A stretch of DNA of 64,000 nucleotides. Source: Curtobacterium sp. MR_MD2014 (GTDB lineage: Bacteria; Actinomycetota; Actinomycetes; Actinomycetales; Microbacteriaceae). The translations under genes and the position numbers were made by a program. This document shows positions 1-8,579 of the stretch, piece after piece (within the stretch, counting starts at the first letter, position 1; each line of letters opens with the position of its first letter). The stretch is taken from contig NZ_CP009755.1 of NCBI RefSeq assembly GCF_000772085.1, forward strand, positions 1,426,001-1,490,000, given 5' to 3'. Below the pieces are notes generated by a model, which was not told the origin of the DNA, searched no databases, and saw only the letters and a program-made list of their open reading frames with translations.

Positions 1-324
1 TTCAGTGCGATCGTGCACCGCGACAAGGCGTACGCGTACGGCACGCTGATGACCGAGCGTCTCCGCAAGCTCATCCCGCGGCAGCAGTTCGAAGTGCCGA
101 TCCAGGCCGCGATCGGTGCGCGGATCATCGCCCGCGAGAGCATCCGTGCGATGCGCAAGGACGTCCTGGCGAAGTGCTACGGCGGTGACATCACCCGCAA
201 GCGCAAGCTCCTCGAGAAGCAGAAGGAGGGCAAGAAGCGCATGAAGATGGTGGGTCGCGTCGAGGTCCCGCAGGAAGCCTTCATCGCAGCGCTCTCGGGC
301 GATGTCGAAGAGAAGAAGAAGTAG
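1..324 (+). CDS. lepA: Elongation factor 4 (LepA), C-terminal 107 residues
   Basis: The frame is open from base 1 and stops at 322-324, so the gene is cut by the window edge. The visible part is the LepA-specific C-terminal region, recognisable from [20 protein letters not shown] and the following basic segment plus [10 protein letters not shown]. LepA is a ribosome-bound translational GTPase that back-translocates or remobilises stalled ribosomes. Its GTPase domain lies outside the window. The C-terminus ends in a short Glu/Lys tail. A strong hairpin follows 20 bases after the stop, so transcription probably ends here. Confidence 0.96.
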   Translation, partial: FSAIVHRDKAYAYGTLMTERLRKLIPRQQFEVPIQAAIGARIIARESIRAMRKDVLAKCYGGDITRKRKLLEKQKEGKKRMKMVGRVEVPQEAFIAALSGDVEEKKK

Positions 325-344
325 CCGCTGCGAGCACGAGCAGC

Positions 345-380
345 ACGACGGAGCCCCGCCACGAGCGGGGCTCCGTCGTT
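345..380 (+). terminator. Intrinsic terminator after lepA
   Basis: Bases 345-358 (acgacggagccccg) pair perfectly with 366-379, and one further C-G pair leaves a 5-nt loop. The stem is 14-15 bp and starts 20 bases after the lepA stop. The T-tract is minimal, as is usual in high-GC actinobacteria. Confidence 0.85.
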
Positions 381-662
381 CCCGGACCCGCTCGTCCCGG
401 TGCGGTAAGCGGACGAGATCGGGGCGCAGTCCGCCGGGGGTTCGGGGGCGGCCGGCCTGGTCCTCCGCGGATGCGGTGGGTGGACCGGGCAGTCTGCCCG
501 CACTCTGGGGGACCGGGCAGGTCACCCGATCTGTACGGTCGCATCTGTACCGAGGGCGACTGAAGACCCCTCAGTTCAGGGTGGACCCGGCCGCCCGGAC
601 CGTGCGTGCTCCTGCGCCACGGCGCTCGAGGACCCGGGGTGCACACGGAGGTGCGAACCACG
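381..662. other. Gene-free upstream region of the SipW-type operon
   Basis: No supported gene. It holds a direct repeat, atctgtacgg at 529-538 and atctgtaccg at 543-552, a short palindrome gggca-gtc-tgccc near 488-501, and a ctgaa/ttcag inverted pair at about 560-579. These could be control sites for the operon starting at 663, but no consensus promoter is obvious. Confidence 0.4.
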
Positions 663-1286
663 ATGTCCCGTCACGCAACGACCGTCCCCCGCGCACGGCG
701 CCGACGGTCCGAACTCGTCCTGGTCGCCGCCGGCGTCGCTGCTGCGGTGGTGCTCGCCATGAGCTTCAGCGGCACGCTGTCGGTCTTCACGCAGGCCTTC
801 CTGCACGGCACCAACACGGTCGCGACCTCGACCATCCAGATCGTGGAGACGACGGCGGACGGTTCGCCGGGTGCGTGCACGACCGCGGCCGACGGCACGG
901 CGAGCTGCACCGACCCGGACCTCTACGGCGGCCAGTCCCTGCGACCAGGGGGCCGGTCGGAACCCCAGACGATCTTCTTCGAGAACACCGGGACGGCGAC
1001 GCCCACCGGCTTCCGGCTGACCGGCGGACCGTGCGCGACCACGCCCGAGAGCGGGTCGGACCTGTGCCGCCAGCTCGTCGTGAAGATGACCTGGCGCGGC
1101 GCCGACGTGCTGCCCGCGTCCACGACGCCCGCGTACCTCGCGGCGAACGCGATCACGCTGCCCTACCCACCCGCCGCAGGCGAGCGCTACCCGCTGGCCG
1201 TGCAAGTCTCGCTCCCGGACGGGGCGACCGCGCCGACGTCGGGTGTGACCCTCTCACAGGCCCTCACGTTCACGTTCTCGGCCTGA
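663..1286 (+). CDS. TasA/camelysin-like secreted protein with SipW-type signal peptide
   Basis: A 207-aa exported protein. The start at 663 has ggagg 11 bases upstream; a longer frame opens at 606 but lacks support. Residues 1-15 are basic (RARRRR), followed by a hydrophobic core and GTLSVFTQAF, the kind of junction cut by SipW-type signal peptidases. The mature part has conserved cysteines that align with the next gene around DLYGGQSLRPG and a final beta-rich stretch ending LTFTFSA. TasA/CalY family members form extracellular fibres or are biofilm matrix proteins; that role here is inferred from family and from the linked signal peptidase. It is a clear paralogue of the 1297-1920 product. 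Confidence 0.8.
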   Translation: MSRHATTVPRARRRRSELVLVAAGVAAAVVLAMSFSGTLSVFTQAFLHGTNTVATSTIQIVETTADGSPGACTTAADGTASCTDPDLYGGQSLRPGGRSEPQTIFFENTGTATPTGFRLTGGPCATTPESGSDLCRQLVVKMTWRGADVLPASTTPAYLAANAITLPYPPAAGERYPLAVQVSLPDGATAPTSGVTLSQALTFTFSA

Positions 1287-1296
1287 CGGTGCCGTC

Positions 1297-1920
1297 GTGG
1301 GAAGGCACTCGACGATCGTCCCGCGGGCTTCGGTGCGCACGGGCTGGCTCCTCACGGCGGCGGGACTCGTCGCCTCGGTCGCCCTCGCACTGACGGCGAC
1401 CGGCACGACGTCGGCGTACACGGCGTCGATCTCGAACACCACGAACACCGCCAACACCGTCTCGATCGAGATGACGCAGGGCCCTGACGCCTCGACCGTG
1501 GCGTGCAGGAGCACCGCCACGGCCACCACGACCTGCTCGACCGACCTCTACGCGGGCAAGGACCTCCGGCCGGGGGACACGACGCGCGGCACCTCCACGG
1601 TGATCAGGAACACCGGAGGGGTCGCCGCGTCCGCCTTCTCGCTCACCCCCGGCACCTGCATCGGCACCGTCTCGACGTCGAACAGCATCTGCTCCTGGTT
1701 GCGCGTCACCGTGACGTGGACGACGCCGACGGGGACCACGACCGTGGTCTCGGGGGAGAGCGCCGCGGCGGTCGGCGGGCGGATCTTCCCCGTCAGCCCG
1801 GCGCCTGCGGCCGGTCAGGGCGGTACCGCCGTCGTGTCGGTCGCCCTCGACCCGGCGGCTCCGAACGACTCGCAGGCGCAGAGCATGAGCCAGTCGCTCG
1901 TGTGGACGTTCACCGCATGA
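1297..1920 (+). CDS. TasA/camelysin-like secreted protein with SipW-type signal peptide (paralogue)
   Basis: A 207-aa protein starting at GTG, 10 bases after its paralogue. The N-terminus (GRHSTIVPRA) matches the previous protein's SRHATTVPRA. A hydrophobic segment leads to the junction TGTTSAYTASISNTTNTANT, which resembles the junctions of the products of 663-1286 and 2852-4159. Four cysteines flank DLYAGKDLRPGD in the same places as in the paralogue, suggesting two conserved disulfides outside the cell. The stop overlaps the signal peptidase start (ATGA), so the two are translationally coupled. The fibre or matrix role is inferred. Confidence 0.8.
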   Translation: MGRHSTIVPRASVRTGWLLTAAGLVASVALALTATGTTSAYTASISNTTNTANTVSIEMTQGPDASTVACRSTATATTTCSTDLYAGKDLRPGDTTRGTSTVIRNTGGVAASAFSLTPGTCIGTVSTSNSICSWLRVTVTWTTPTGTTTVVSGESAAAVGGRIFPVSPAPAAGQGGTAVVSVALDPAAPNDSQAQSMSQSLVWTFTA

Positions 1921-2855
1921 CGGTGGCGGAGACCGGGGACGCGATCGGCGTCCCCGCGACTGGTCGCCGGCGTGCTCCCGGCCGCGCGGTGCGGGTGCGG
2001 CTCGTCGCCACCGCCGCCGTCGTCCTGCTCGTGCTGCTCGGTGTCGGGGCCTCGACGGCCGCGGGCGTCCGGACGTTCGACGTCCGGACGCCGTCGATGG
2101 GCCGCACGGCACCCGTCGGCTCGCTCGTCGTCACCCTGCCGCCCGGACCGGACCGGCTGGCCGTCGGCGACGTCATCACCTTCGTCCCACCGGTCGCCGA
2201 GGGCGGGGGGACGGCGCCTCGACTGCCCTACACGCACCGCATCAGCGCGGTGGAGGACGGCGCGTTCACCACCAAGGGCGACGCGAACGGTGCTGCCGAC
2301 GGCTGGACCGTCAGCCCCGCTGACGTGGTCGGCAGGGTCGTCGCAGTCCTGCCCGGTGCGGGGTGGGCGCTCCGCATGCTGCCGTGGTCCGTCGGCGGGG
2401 TCGGTCTCGTCTGGCTCCTGACCGGGCTCCTCGGCGCGGGCGCTCCGCGGACCGCCGCTCGCCTGCTCGGCTCGGCCGCGGTGCTGGCCGGCGTGGTGAC
2501 GGTCTTCCGACCGTTCGCCGCCCTCGTCGTGACCGGCGTCGACCCGGGGACGCGGCCGGTGGCACACGTGGTCTCGACCGGTCTGCTGCCGATCCGGGTG
2601 GTCGGACCGTCCGGTGCGTCCGACCGGCTCGTCAGCGGTGCCGTCGGTCAGGTGCCCCTGCCTCCGGGGTCGGACGGCGCGGTCGCGCTCGCCGCTCGAC
2701 TCGACCTCTCCCCGCTCGGTTGGGCGGTGCTCGCCCTGCTCTGCGCCGCACCCCTCGTCGTCGGGGCCCTCCTGGCCCGGTCGCAGAGCCTCCGTGTCCC
2801 CGATCCCGGGCACACGGAGGACCCTGCGACGGATCTCCCGGCGGTGTCGTCGTGA
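1917..2855 (+). CDS. sipW: SipW-type (S26B) signal peptidase I with multi-pass C-terminal extension
   Basis: A 312-aa membrane protease. A transmembrane helix spans about residues 29-50. The catalytic Ser60 lies in TPSMGRTAPVGS. His107 in PYTHRIS stands where bacterial type I enzymes carry lysine, which is the archaeal/ER/SipW subclass. KGDAN at 120-124 supplies the conserved Asp. After the catalytic part (to about residue 135) there are three further predicted membrane segments, so the protein is longer than Bacillus SipW. It probably cleaves the three exported products encoded in the same operon, all of which share a distinctive cleavage region. Both gene ends overlap neighbours by four bases. 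Confidence 0.88.
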   Translation: MTVAETGDAIGVPATGRRRAPGRAVRVRLVATAAVVLLVLLGVGASTAAGVRTFDVRTPSMGRTAPVGSLVVTLPPGPDRLAVGDVITFVPPVAEGGGTAPRLPYTHRISAVEDGAFTTKGDANGAADGWTVSPADVVGRVVAVLPGAGWALRMLPWSVGGVGLVWLLTGLLGAGAPRTAARLLGSAAVLAGVVTVFRPFAALVVTGVDPGTRPVAHVVSTGLLPIRVVGPSGASDRLVSGAVGQVPLPPGSDGAVALAARLDLSPLGWAVLALLCAAPLVVGALLARSQSLRVPDPGHTEDPATDLPAVSS

Positions 2856-4159
2856 GTGCCAGGACGGCGGGCGTGCTCACCGGGGCGCTCGTCGTGGCGC
2901 TCACCGTGGCGACCGGTGTCACCACGACGGCCGATCCCACCCTCGCCGCGTACACGGCGGCGTCGTCGAACCGGAGCACCGCGAGCACGGTCGGTGACTA
3001 CGCCCTGACGGGCCTGCCGTTCCGTGACTCCTTCGCCGGAGGGCAGGGGGCGTGGAGGACCTACGGCGGCTCCTGGACGACCCGGACGCAGTTCGGCTAC
3101 GGCACGTTCACCGAGACGGCAGGCTCCTCCGACGGGCCCAAGGCCGTCACGGGTGACCCGTCGTGGACGGACTACACGATGCAGGCGGACGTCCAGGTGA
3201 ACAGCGGGACGAACGCAGGGCTCCTGGTCCGCGTCACGGATCCCGCTCCGGGTGCCGATGCGTTCACGGGGTACTCGATCGGTCTGGACCGGACGGACAA
3301 CACGCTGTCGATCAGCCGGACGAAGCACGGTGCGACGACCCGACTGGCGTCCGCGACGATCCCCGGCAGGCTCGCGAACGGACAGTTCTACCACGTGGTC
3401 GTGCAGGCCGCCGGGTGCGGCATCACCGCCTGGTCGACCACCGTCGGCGCGAACGACTGGACGCGGGCGAGCGTCTCGGAGTCGTCGGCCGACTGCCTGA
3501 CGTCGGGCGCGATCGGGCTGCGCGGCAACGGCAGCGCAGCCGGCTACCGCTTCGTGACGGCCACAGCGGGTGCCCTCGCACCCTCGCTCGCGGCGGACCC
3601 GTACAACTCGACCCTCGCCACGGGCCGGTTCGAGGACGGAGCGCCCGCGCGGGTGTTCGGGGGCACGTGGGCGATCGACCAGCAGGAGGAACGGATCCGC
3701 AGCACGGCCTACGCGAACACCGGGGACAAGCAGGTCCTGAACCGGGTCTGGGGCGACATGACCCTGACGGGCGACGTGCGCCTGATGCGCACCCCGAGGT
3801 CGGGCAGCGACGCGGGTCTCGTCGTCCGGGTGAACGACCCGTCCACGGGGATCGACTCGATGCGCGCCTACTCCGTCGGCATCACCGCGACCGGGATGAC
3901 CATCGGCGAGCACCGGTCGCCCGGGTTCGTCGGGTCGTTCGTGTCCTTCGGTCGGACGGTGCAGGCCGAGGAGTGGTGGCACCTCACCGTCGAGGCGGTC
4001 GGCTGCACGATCACGGCCACCGCGTCACCGGCCGACGGCGGGACACCCGTCCAGGGTCGCGTGTCCTTCGGTGCCTGCTCGTCGACGAGCGGCGCGGTCG
4101 GGATCCGCGAGCAGGGCACCGAGGCCGAGTGGCGGAACCTCGCCGTCACGCCACGCTGA
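2852..4159 (+). CDS. Secreted two-domain concanavalin/LamG-like jelly-roll protein
   Basis: A 435-aa protein starting at GTG inside the signal peptidase stop (GTGA). The N-terminus is a signal sequence ending in DPTLAAYTAASSNRSTAS, the same junction style as the TasA-like proteins. Two homologous beta-rich domains follow, about residues 50-240 and 250-435. Each has a WxDyTmqaDV-like strand, an aGLlVRVxDP motif and a paired cysteine near the end of the domain. The fold resembles LamG/DUF1080-type carbohydrate-binding or GH16-related jelly rolls. No catalytic residues could be assigned, so a surface adhesin or glycan-binding role is more likely than an enzyme. That is inference. Confidence 0.72.
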   Translation: MSARTAGVLTGALVVALTVATGVTTTADPTLAAYTAASSNRSTASTVGDYALTGLPFRDSFAGGQGAWRTYGGSWTTRTQFGYGTFTETAGSSDGPKAVTGDPSWTDYTMQADVQVNSGTNAGLLVRVTDPAPGADAFTGYSIGLDRTDNTLSISRTKHGATTRLASATIPGRLANGQFYHVVVQAAGCGITAWSTTVGANDWTRASVSESSADCLTSGAIGLRGNGSAAGYRFVTATAGALAPSLAADPYNSTLATGRFEDGAPARVFGGTWAIDQQEERIRSTAYANTGDKQVLNRVWGDMTLTGDVRLMRTPRSGSDAGLVVRVNDPSTGIDSMRAYSVGITATGMTIGEHRSPGFVGSFVSFGRTVQAEEWWHLTVEAVGCTITATASPADGGTPVQGRVSFGACSSTSGAVGIREQGTEAEWRNLAVTPR

Positions 4160-4196
4160 CACAGGTCGGGCCGAGCGGCCCCGGTACGATGGCTCC

Positions 4197-4844
4197 ATGA
4201 GTTCCCGCGGCAGCTACCGGACCGCCCTGACCTACGGTGCCGTCGGTGCCACGCAGGCGGCGGACCTCATGACCTACCCGCCGGAGGGCTTCACCCCGGC
4301 GGAGTCGCGGGCGCGCATCGGCCACGGCGACGCCCGGTTCGAGACCGCGGTGACGCAGGCGTTGACCTGGCAGATCCAGGAGCGCAGCGGCATCCGGGTG
4401 CAGGTCGAGGACCATCCCGACGACGACGAGGTCCGCTACAACCCGGTGACGTTCGACGAGCACGGTGTCCCGATCGCACCGGCCTCGATCGGCACGCCCC
4501 GGGTGGAGAAGTTCGCCGCCGACGGCACCCCGCTGCTGACGGCGGGCACCACGGCGACGCTCGAGATGCACGCGTTCGGGCAGACCGTGCACGCGCCGGT
4601 CCGCGTCGTGTCGATCATCGACGAGACCGACCGCAAGGGCTTCGCCTACGGCACGCTCGAGGGGCACCCGCTGTCCGGCGAGGAGTCCTTCGTGGTCGAG
4701 CGCACGAGCGACGGTTCGGTGTGGCTGCAGGTCCGCCAGTTCTCGCAGCCGTCGAGCCGGAAGTGGGCGTTCGTGGCGCCGCTGCTCCGTCGACAGCAGC
4801 GGGTCATGGCAGCGAAGTACCTCAGCGCACTGCGCGGCGACTGA
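4197..4844 (+). CDS. DUF1990 family protein
   Basis: A 215-aa protein of the DUF1990 family. It is recognised from the opening LTYGAVGATQ, RIGHGDARFETAVTQALTW, the central VVSIIDETDRKGFAYGTLEG, HPLSGEESFVVER and the C-terminal RRQQRVMAAKYLSALR. Function is unknown; the family is widespread in actinobacteria and plants. The ATG at 4197 is preceded by TACGAT at 4185-4190 with a 6-nt gap, which fits a leaderless transcript starting on the A of the ATG and supports this start over a longer upstream frame. Confidence 0.87.
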   Translation: MSSRGSYRTALTYGAVGATQAADLMTYPPEGFTPAESRARIGHGDARFETAVTQALTWQIQERSGIRVQVEDHPDDDEVRYNPVTFDEHGVPIAPASIGTPRVEKFAADGTPLLTAGTTATLEMHAFGQTVHAPVRVVSIIDETDRKGFAYGTLEGHPLSGEESFVVERTSDGSVWLQVRQFSQPSSRKWAFVAPLLRRQQRVMAAKYLSALRGD

Positions 4845-4914
4845 CCGGTCGACACGAGGCGTCCGACCGCGTGCTCGGTACGGCGCACCGACCGACCGCC
4901 ACCGCCGCCGCCGC

Positions 4915-5607
4915 TCAGCGCAGCGGCGGCAGCGCGGCGATCGCCTCCTCGAGCAGTCGGGCGTCCTGCACGCAGTCCCGCGCGACGCACACCGCGCTCG
5001 TCCCACGCAGGGCGTCGACCTCGTAGACCCCGGTCGCGACCGCGACGAACGGGATCCCCACCGCGTCGGCCGCCTCGCCGTCCCGCGGGGTGTCGCCGAC
5101 GATGACGGCTCGCTCCCCGGACAGGGCGGCGGCGGCGCGTGCGGTGACGCCGGTGCGCTCGACTTCCGCGTCCCCGAAGTACGAGTGCTCCCAGTCGAAG
5201 GCGCCGAGGTCGAAGCCCGCCCCGCCCAGCTTCACGCGGGCCCGGTGCTCGGAGTTGCCGGTCAGCAGGCCGTTCCGCCAGCCGAGTCCGGCGAACCGGC
5301 GGACGAGCGCGGCGGCTCCGGGGGCGGGGGAGCGGCGTTCGCCCCGGCCGTAGCGCTCGTCGGTCAGGTCGCGCAGGTGCCGGCTGACCGTGGGGATGAG
5401 CGCGTCGTCGAGGTCGTGTGCCCGGACGTGGTCCGCGATGAGCCCGGCGTCGGTCCGGCCGTGCTGGTGTCCGACCTTCAGCACGAGGTCGCGGCCGACC
5501 GCGCGCTCGACGGCCAGGTGGTACAGGTTGCCGGGCGACGCCGCGTTCAGCACGAGGGTGCCGTCGATGTCCCACAGCACCGTGGTGGGGACGGTGTGGT
5601 GCTCCAT
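4915..5607 (-). CDS. HAD superfamily hydrolase (phosphoglycolate phosphatase-like)
   Basis: A 230-aa cytoplasmic phosphatase of the HAD fold. Motif I is WDIDGTLV, motif II is LLTGNSEHR and motif IV is VIVGDTPRDGEAA; an alpha-helical cap lies between I and II. The pattern resembles Gph/pyrophosphatase-like members, but the substrate cannot be read from sequence. A longer frame opens at 5637. The start at 5607 is preferred because CATGAT (5619-5614 on this strand) ends 6 nt before it, a leaderless arrangement. The gene is divergent from hemW, and the two promoters lie within about 30 bp. Confidence 0.85.
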   Translation of the reverse strand: MEHHTVPTTVLWDIDGTLVLNAASPGNLYHLAVERAVGRDLVLKVGHQHGRTDAGLIADHVRAHDLDDALIPTVSRHLRDLTDERYGRGERRSPAPGAAALVRRFAGLGWRNGLLTGNSEHRARVKLGGAGFDLGAFDWEHSYFGDAEVERTGVTARAAAALSGERAVIVGDTPRDGEAADAVGIPFVAVATGVYEVDALRGTSAVCVARDCVQDARLLEEAIAALPPLR

Positions 5608-5635
5608 GGCTCCATCATGGCCGAGAATGGAGTCC

Positions 5636-6871
5636 ATGCCGAGTGCGCTCCCGATCGCCGATCCCGCTCCCGCGGACGGCCTGCTCACCCCTGGCCCCGG
5701 CGCCGGCGACGTCCCCTTCGGCGTCTACGTCCACGTGCCGTTCTGCCGGGTGCGGTGCGGCTACTGCGACTTCAACACCTACACGGCGTCCGAGCTGCGC
5801 GGGGTGCGCCGTGACGACTACGCCGGCCACGCGGTGCAGGAGATCCGGTGGGCGGCCGAGGTCCTCGACCGCTCCGGGGTGCCGCGACGCCCGGTCTCGA
5901 CGGTGTTCTTCGGCGGTGGCACGCCGACGATGCTGCCGGCGGACGACCTGGTGATGATCCTCCGGGCGATCGACGACACGTGGGGCATCCTGCCGGGGGC
6001 GGAGGTCACCACCGAGGCGAACCCGGACTCCGTGGACGCGGACGCGATCGCGACCCTGCAGCGCGGCGGGTTCACCCGGATGAGCTACGGCATGCAGTCG
6101 GCCGTCCCGCACGTCCTCGCGACGCTCGACCGGACCCACGACCCCGAGCGGGTTCCGGTCGTGGTGGACCTCGCGAAGCAGCAGGGCCTCGACGTCAGCC
6201 TCGACCTCATCTACTCGACCCCGGGGGAGTCGCTCGACGACTGGCGCACCTCGCTCGAGGCCGCGCTGGCCTGCGCGCCCGACCACGTGTCGGCGTACTC
6301 GCTCATCGTCGAGGACGGCACGGCGATGGGGCGCATGGTGGCCCGCGGCGACCTGCCGGCCCCGGACGACGACCTCGCCGCCGACATGTACGAGCTCGCC
6401 GACCGGACCCTCGCCGACGCCGGGTACTCCTGGTACGAGGTCTCGAACTGGGCGCGCACCGACGAGGCCGGTGGTCCGGAGCGCCACGCGAGCCGACACA
6501 ACCTGTCCTACTGGAAGGGCCACGACTGGTGGGGCGTCGGCCCGGGTGCGCACTCCGCGGTCGCCGGCACCCGCTGGTGGAACGTGAAGCACCCGGCCGC
6601 GTACGCGAACCGGGTGCTGGCAGGCGAGTCGCCCGCGGCGGGGCGCGAGACGCTCGACGCCGACACCCGGTACGTCGAACGGGTGCTGCTCGCCGCGCGC
6701 GTCCGCGGCGAGCTCACCACCGCGGAGCTCGGCCGGGAGGCACGTGGCCGGGTCGCCGGTCTCATCGCGCGTGGCCTCGTGGACGGCACGGCCGCGGTGC
6801 GGGGACGCATCGAGCTCACCCTGCAGGGCCGGCTGCTCGCGGACGCTGTCGTCCGCGAGCTGCTCGACTGA
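5636..6871 (+). CDS. hemW: Radical SAM heme chaperone HemW
   Basis: A 411-aa protein. The radical-SAM cluster motif CxxxCxxC is at Cys37, Cys41 and Cys44 (CRVRCGYC). GGGTPTML and the later HNLSYWKGHDWWGVGPGAHS are hallmarks of the HemN/HemW family. Members once called oxygen-independent coproporphyrinogen oxidases are now known as heme chaperones when they carry this N-terminus. The start at 5636 was chosen because PSALPIADPAPADG immediately precedes the conserved core and a GAGAAT box ends 7 nt upstream. A start at 5627 is the alternative. Confidence 0.93.
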   Translation: MPSALPIADPAPADGLLTPGPGAGDVPFGVYVHVPFCRVRCGYCDFNTYTASELRGVRRDDYAGHAVQEIRWAAEVLDRSGVPRRPVSTVFFGGGTPTMLPADDLVMILRAIDDTWGILPGAEVTTEANPDSVDADAIATLQRGGFTRMSYGMQSAVPHVLATLDRTHDPERVPVVVDLAKQQGLDVSLDLIYSTPGESLDDWRTSLEAALACAPDHVSAYSLIVEDGTAMGRMVARGDLPAPDDDLAADMYELADRTLADAGYSWYEVSNWARTDEAGGPERHASRHNLSYWKGHDWWGVGPGAHSAVAGTRWWNVKHPAAYANRVLAGESPAAGRETLDADTRYVERVLLAARVRGELTTAELGREARGRVAGLIARGLVDGTAAVRGRIELTLQGRLLADAVVRELLD

Positions 6872-6893
6872 CGCGCCGGCGGTCGCTCGCGCG

Positions 6894-7337
6894 CTACTGC
6901 TTGATGAACTCGATGGTGAGCGGGTAGCGGTAGAAGTCACCGCGGTTCGCCGCGAGGGCGGCCATGATCGCGAAGACGATCACGATCACGTACAGGATCG
7001 GCAGCAGCACGAGTCCGATGACGACGAACGCCAACAGGCTGCACACGAACCCGGCGATCGCCATCGTGATGTGGAAGTTCAGTGCCTGACGGGTGTGCTC
7101 CTTCACGAACTGCCCGCGGTCGCGCAGCACCAGGTAGGCGATGATCGGCACGACCAGGCTGAAGAAGATGCCGCCGACGTGCGTCAGCGTCGCCCAGAGT
7201 CGCTGGTCCTCCGGCGACATCGGCTGGGGCGGCGTGAAGCCGGCCGGGTACTGCGGTCCCTGCGGGTTCTGGGGTCCGCCCTGCTGCTGGCCGTAGCGGC
7301 CGTCCTGCGGGCCGCCCGGTTGCTGTCCGTAGCTCAT
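6894..7337 (-). CDS. DUF4870 family membrane protein
   Basis: A 147-aa protein. Residues 1-40 are a Gln/Gly/Pro-rich disordered tail. The DUF4870 domain then follows, with MSPEDQRLWATLTHVGG and about four hydrophobic segments interrupted by FVKEHTRQALNFH, the signature of this family. Function is unknown. On this strand TACGCT (7349-7344) ends 6 nt before the ATG, again suggesting a leaderless transcript. It converges on hemW with only 22 bp between the stops. Confidence 0.88.
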   Translation of the reverse strand: MSYGQQPGGPQDGRYGQQQGGPQNPQGPQYPAGFTPPQPMSPEDQRLWATLTHVGGIFFSLVVPIIAYLVLRDRGQFVKEHTRQALNFHITMAIAGFVCSLLAFVVIGLVLLPILYVIVIVFAIMAALAANRGDFYRYPLTIEFIKQ

Positions 7338-7397
7338 GCCGTGAGCGTACCGGCGTGGGCCCCGGCGGTCCCGGTCGGTCGGCGGTCGGGCGTAGGA

Positions 7398-7424
7398 TCA
7401 GCAGTCGACACGTCCGAGTGCCAG
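7398..7424 (+). promoter_or_regulatory. CIRCE-like HrcA operator upstream of hrcA-dnaJ
   Basis: TCAGCAGTC (7398-7406), a 9-nt spacer, then GAGTGCCAG (7416-7424). This matches CIRCE (TTAGCACTC-N9-GAGTGCTAA) at 7 of 9 positions in each arm with the exact 9-nt spacer. A TAGGAT box at 7393-7398 would place the transcription start inside the operator. HrcA is therefore likely autoregulated with dnaJ. Confidence 0.7.
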
Positions 7425-7445
7425 CATCGAACGGAAGGGGTCCGG

Positions 7446-8468
7446 ATGGTCAGCGAACGCTCCCTCGAGGTCCTCAAGGCGATCGTGCGGGACTACGTCG
7501 CCTCGCGCGAGCCCGTCGGCTCGAAGACGATCGTCGAGCGCCACGCCTTCGGGGTCAGCGCCGCGACGATCCGCAACGACATGGCGCAGCTCGAGGACGA
7601 ACAGCTGATCGTGGCGCCGCACACCTCGTCGGGGCGGGTGCCGACCGACAAGGGGTACCGACTCTTCGTCGACCACCTGGCCGCAGCCCGGCCGCTGTCG
7701 AGCGCGCAGCGCCACGCCATAGAGACCTTCCTCGGCACGCCGAACGACCTCGACGAGGTCCTCGGTCGCACGGTCCGCCTGCTCAGCCAGCTCACCAACC
7801 AGGTCGCGCTGGTGCAGTACCCGTCGATGGTGCGCGCACGCGTGCAGCACGTCGAGCTCGTCCGGCTCGGTGACACCCGCCTGATGGTCGTGCTCATCAC
7901 CGACACCGCCCGGGTCGAGCAGCGCGTGGTCGAGACGGACGTCCCCCTCGACGAGGAGGCGCTCACCGAGCTCCGCACCGTCGTGAACGGGGCGAGCGTC
8001 GGGCTCCTGCTGCAGGACGTCCCGCGTGCCCTGCGCGAGGTGCCGCAGCAGCTCCGTCCGGACGCGCAGACCCTCGGCGGCGTCGTCGTCGCGACGCTCA
8101 TCGAGCAGGTCGCGGCGAACCGGCAGGACCGCCTGGTCATGGCCGGCGCGGCGAACCTGGCGAAGAGCGAACGCGACTTCTCCGGCGGACTGTTCTCCGT
8201 GCTCGAGGCGATCGAGGAGCAGGTGACCCTGCTCCGCCTGTTCGGCGAGATGCAGGTGGACGACGTGGCCGTCGCCGCGAGCATCGGCGTCGAGAACGCC
8301 GAGTACGGCCTCGACGCGACGAGCATCGTCGCCGGTGGCTACCTCGCCGGCGGCGGAGCGGTCGCCCGACTCGGGGTCCTCGGCCCCACCCGCATGGACT
8401 ACGGCACGAACATGGCCGCCGTCCGTGCGGTCGCACGGTACCTGTCCAAGCTGCTGGGCGAACATTGA
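7446..8468 (+). CDS. hrcA: Heat-inducible transcription repressor HrcA
   Basis: A 340-aa repressor of class I heat-shock genes. An N-terminal winged helix (about residues 1-75) includes SKTIVERHAFGVSAATIRND and HTSSGRVPTDKGYR, both typical of HrcA. The middle and C-terminal parts carry the dimerisation/GAF-like domain. The ATG at 7446 is preceded by ggaagggg with suitable spacing. The CIRCE-like palindrome upstream and dnaJ downstream support the assignment. In known systems HrcA activity depends on GroE. Confidence 0.95.
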   Translation: MVSERSLEVLKAIVRDYVASREPVGSKTIVERHAFGVSAATIRNDMAQLEDEQLIVAPHTSSGRVPTDKGYRLFVDHLAAARPLSSAQRHAIETFLGTPNDLDEVLGRTVRLLSQLTNQVALVQYPSMVRARVQHVELVRLGDTRLMVVLITDTARVEQRVVETDVPLDEEALTELRTVVNGASVGLLLQDVPRALREVPQQLRPDAQTLGGVVVATLIEQVAANRQDRLVMAGAANLAKSERDFSGGLFSVLEAIEEQVTLLRLFGEMQVDDVAVAASIGVENAEYGLDATSIVAGGYLAGGGAVARLGVLGPTRMDYGTNMAAVRAVARYLSKLLGEH

Positions 8469-8579
8469 CCGGACCCTGCGCCCGACGCGCGGTGTCCAGC
8501 GGACCGGCTCCGCGCCTCCAGACCGGACCGCGGCGACCGCCGCGACCCACCGACCGAACCGAAACCGACTGAGGGAACC

